From positions 124,001 to 188,000 of the forward strand of contig NZ_JALPTH010000002.1 of NCBI RefSeq assembly GCF_023218175.1: 64,000 nt of DNA. The letters run 5' to 3'. This DNA is from Streptomyces lichenis (GTDB lineage Bacteria > Actinomycetota > Actinomycetes > Streptomycetales > Streptomycetaceae). Every line of letters starts with the position of its first letter. The stretch's first letter is position 1. Shown piece after piece: positions 63,308-64,000 of this stretch. A program made the translations under genes and the position numbers. The notes beneath the pieces are model-generated. The model searched no databases. It was not told the DNA's origin and saw only the letters and a program-made list of their open reading frames with translations.

Positions 63308-63701
63308 CCGTCTTCTCCTCATTCCGCCGCCGCGCTCGGTGCCGTTCCGTGTGTCCACGTGTCGGCGCGCTATGCCGTTCCGATGTATCGGATCGATACA
63401 TCCCGACGATAGATGTGGCTCGGAAGTGCGACAAGGGCGACCCGGGTGAGCGGCGTCACATACGCGGTTCGCAGTAAGTGACTTGCCTGATTTGGGGGGA
63501 ACTTCGGTCCCCGGGGGTTTGGCGCCCTGCGTAGTCTGTGCGGCATGCACACCACTGGGAACCGTGAGGCACCGGGAGGCGTCTTCTCCTCGGGTGCAGT
63601 GCGGATGAGCCCCGACATGTGCTCGTCCGTATCCATGTCGGGGGACCGGAACTCAAGAGCCGCTTCCAGGCCCGCGGGCCTGCCCGAGGAGTAGTCGTTC
63701 G
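63308..63701. other. intergenic region between padR and PBP genes
   Basis: A 394-base divergent gap. It holds the PadR-type palindrome at 63383-63401 and must carry promoters for both genes. I see no gene, RNA or other repeat. Confidence 0.6.
63383..63401. promoter_or_regulatory. PadR operator palindrome
   Basis: ATGTATCG-GAT-CGATACAT: two perfect 8-bp arms with a 3-bp spacer. PadR regulators classically bind ATGT-N-ACAT dyads. It lies 76 bases upstream of the padR start and stands out as AT-rich here. Confidence 0.75.
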
Positions 63702-64000
63702 ATGAGCGAGCACCGTCGCAAACCGCCGCAGCCGCAAGGTGGCGGTCGTGCCGCGGCCAGACGAGCCGCCCAGCAGTCCTCCGGACGCCGGGCGGCTTCC
63801 GGTCATCCGGCAAGCGGCGCCGGAGCGCCGCACGGGTCGTACGGCGAGGAGCCGGCCTACGGCAGCCGTGCCGAGGCCCGCCGGGCCGCTCAGCGCGGCG
63901 GCGGCCGCCGCCGGGGCGCCGCGACCGCCGCGGGCGGCCCTCCCGGGAAGAAGCGCCTGATCGACTACCCCCGGGCCGGCAAGCACGGCTGGCGGCACTG
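63702..64000 (+). CDS. class A penicillin-binding protein, N-terminal part (cut by window edge)
   Basis: The first 99 residues are visible: MSEHRRKPPQPQGGGRAAAR, a long basic Arg/Gly/Ala-rich cytoplasmic segment, then PGKKRLIDYPRAGKHGWRH just before the window ends. The KKRLIDYPRAGK-GWR motif immediately precedes the membrane helix of the Streptomyces transglycosylase/transpeptidase PBP encoded at this place near oriC. The catalytic domains lie outside the window. GAGGAG precedes the ATG. The basic cytoplasmic tail is typical of these PBPs. Confidence 0.8.
   Translation, partial: MSEHRRKPPQPQGGGRAAARRAAQQSSGRRAASGHPASGAGAPHGSYGEEPAYGSRAEARRAAQRGGGRRRGAATAAGGPPGKKRLIDYPRAGKHGWRH

Overview
The window is high-GC actinobacterial DNA carrying the replication-origin neighbourhood of a Streptomyces (or very close relative) chromosome. 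The evidence is gene order and regulatory signature. On the minus strand run dnaA, dnaN, gnd, recF, a DUF721 gene, gyrB, gyrA, a DUF3566 gene and tRNA-Ile. On the plus strand run rpmH, rnpA, yidD, yidC, jag, rsmG, parA and parB. Between dnaA and dnaN is an approximately 1 kb origin with about 21 DnaA-box-like 9-mers. Nine copies of the Streptomyces parS 14-mer are scattered from position 1025 to 60138. GTG starts and ATGA/GTGA overlaps are frequent.

Layout. 1-2.4 kb: small Streptomyces-type genes (DUF5324, DUF6344, a VOC/glyoxalase gene that lacks its 5' half). 2.5-16.3 kb: a compact type VII secretion (T7SS) island with a small membrane protein, EccD, a MinD/ParA-like ATPase, EccC, a DUF6177 protein, two small WXG100/ESAT-6-type proteins, a DUF6507 protein, and a 978-residue toxin ending in a YwqJ-like deaminase domain. 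The toxin gene overlaps a YwqK/MORN-type immunity gene, and a decayed second copy of that immunity gene follows. No EccB, EccE or mycosin gene is present. 16.3-23.6 kb: two unknown genes, a SARP/NB-ARC regulator, a LuxR-type two-component pair and an ABC-2 exporter. 23.7-28 kb: tRNA-Ala(TGC), an HTH protein, a Ser/Thr kinase, a cell-surface protein, DLW-39 and tRNA-Ile(GAT).

28-42 kb is the replication core described above. 42-48.6 kb holds the rpmH-to-parB block and a GNAT gene. 48.7-51.9 kb holds trxB-trxA behind a good SigR-type promoter, and the sigM/anti-sigma pair. 51.9-58.4 kb holds a pseudokinase gene, murJ and a DUF6049 surface protein, which together look like a cell-wall module. 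58.6-64 kb holds cca, an MFS transporter, inositol-3-phosphate synthase with its PadR regulator, and the start of a class A PBP gene that runs off the right edge.

How the parts work together: DnaA fires oriC, and two DnaA boxes lie at its own promoter and two more upstream of parA. ParB loads on the parS cluster and ParA segregates the origins. Gyrase, RecF, beta clamp, RNase P protein, L34 and YidC form the usual origin housekeeping set. The most notable observations are a basal-unwinding (DnaA-trio) arrangement in the origin, DnaA boxes next to parS at parAB, the YwqJ/YwqK toxin-immunity T7SS island with a decayed immunity paralogue, and several short tandem duplications that each span the 3' end of a gene.
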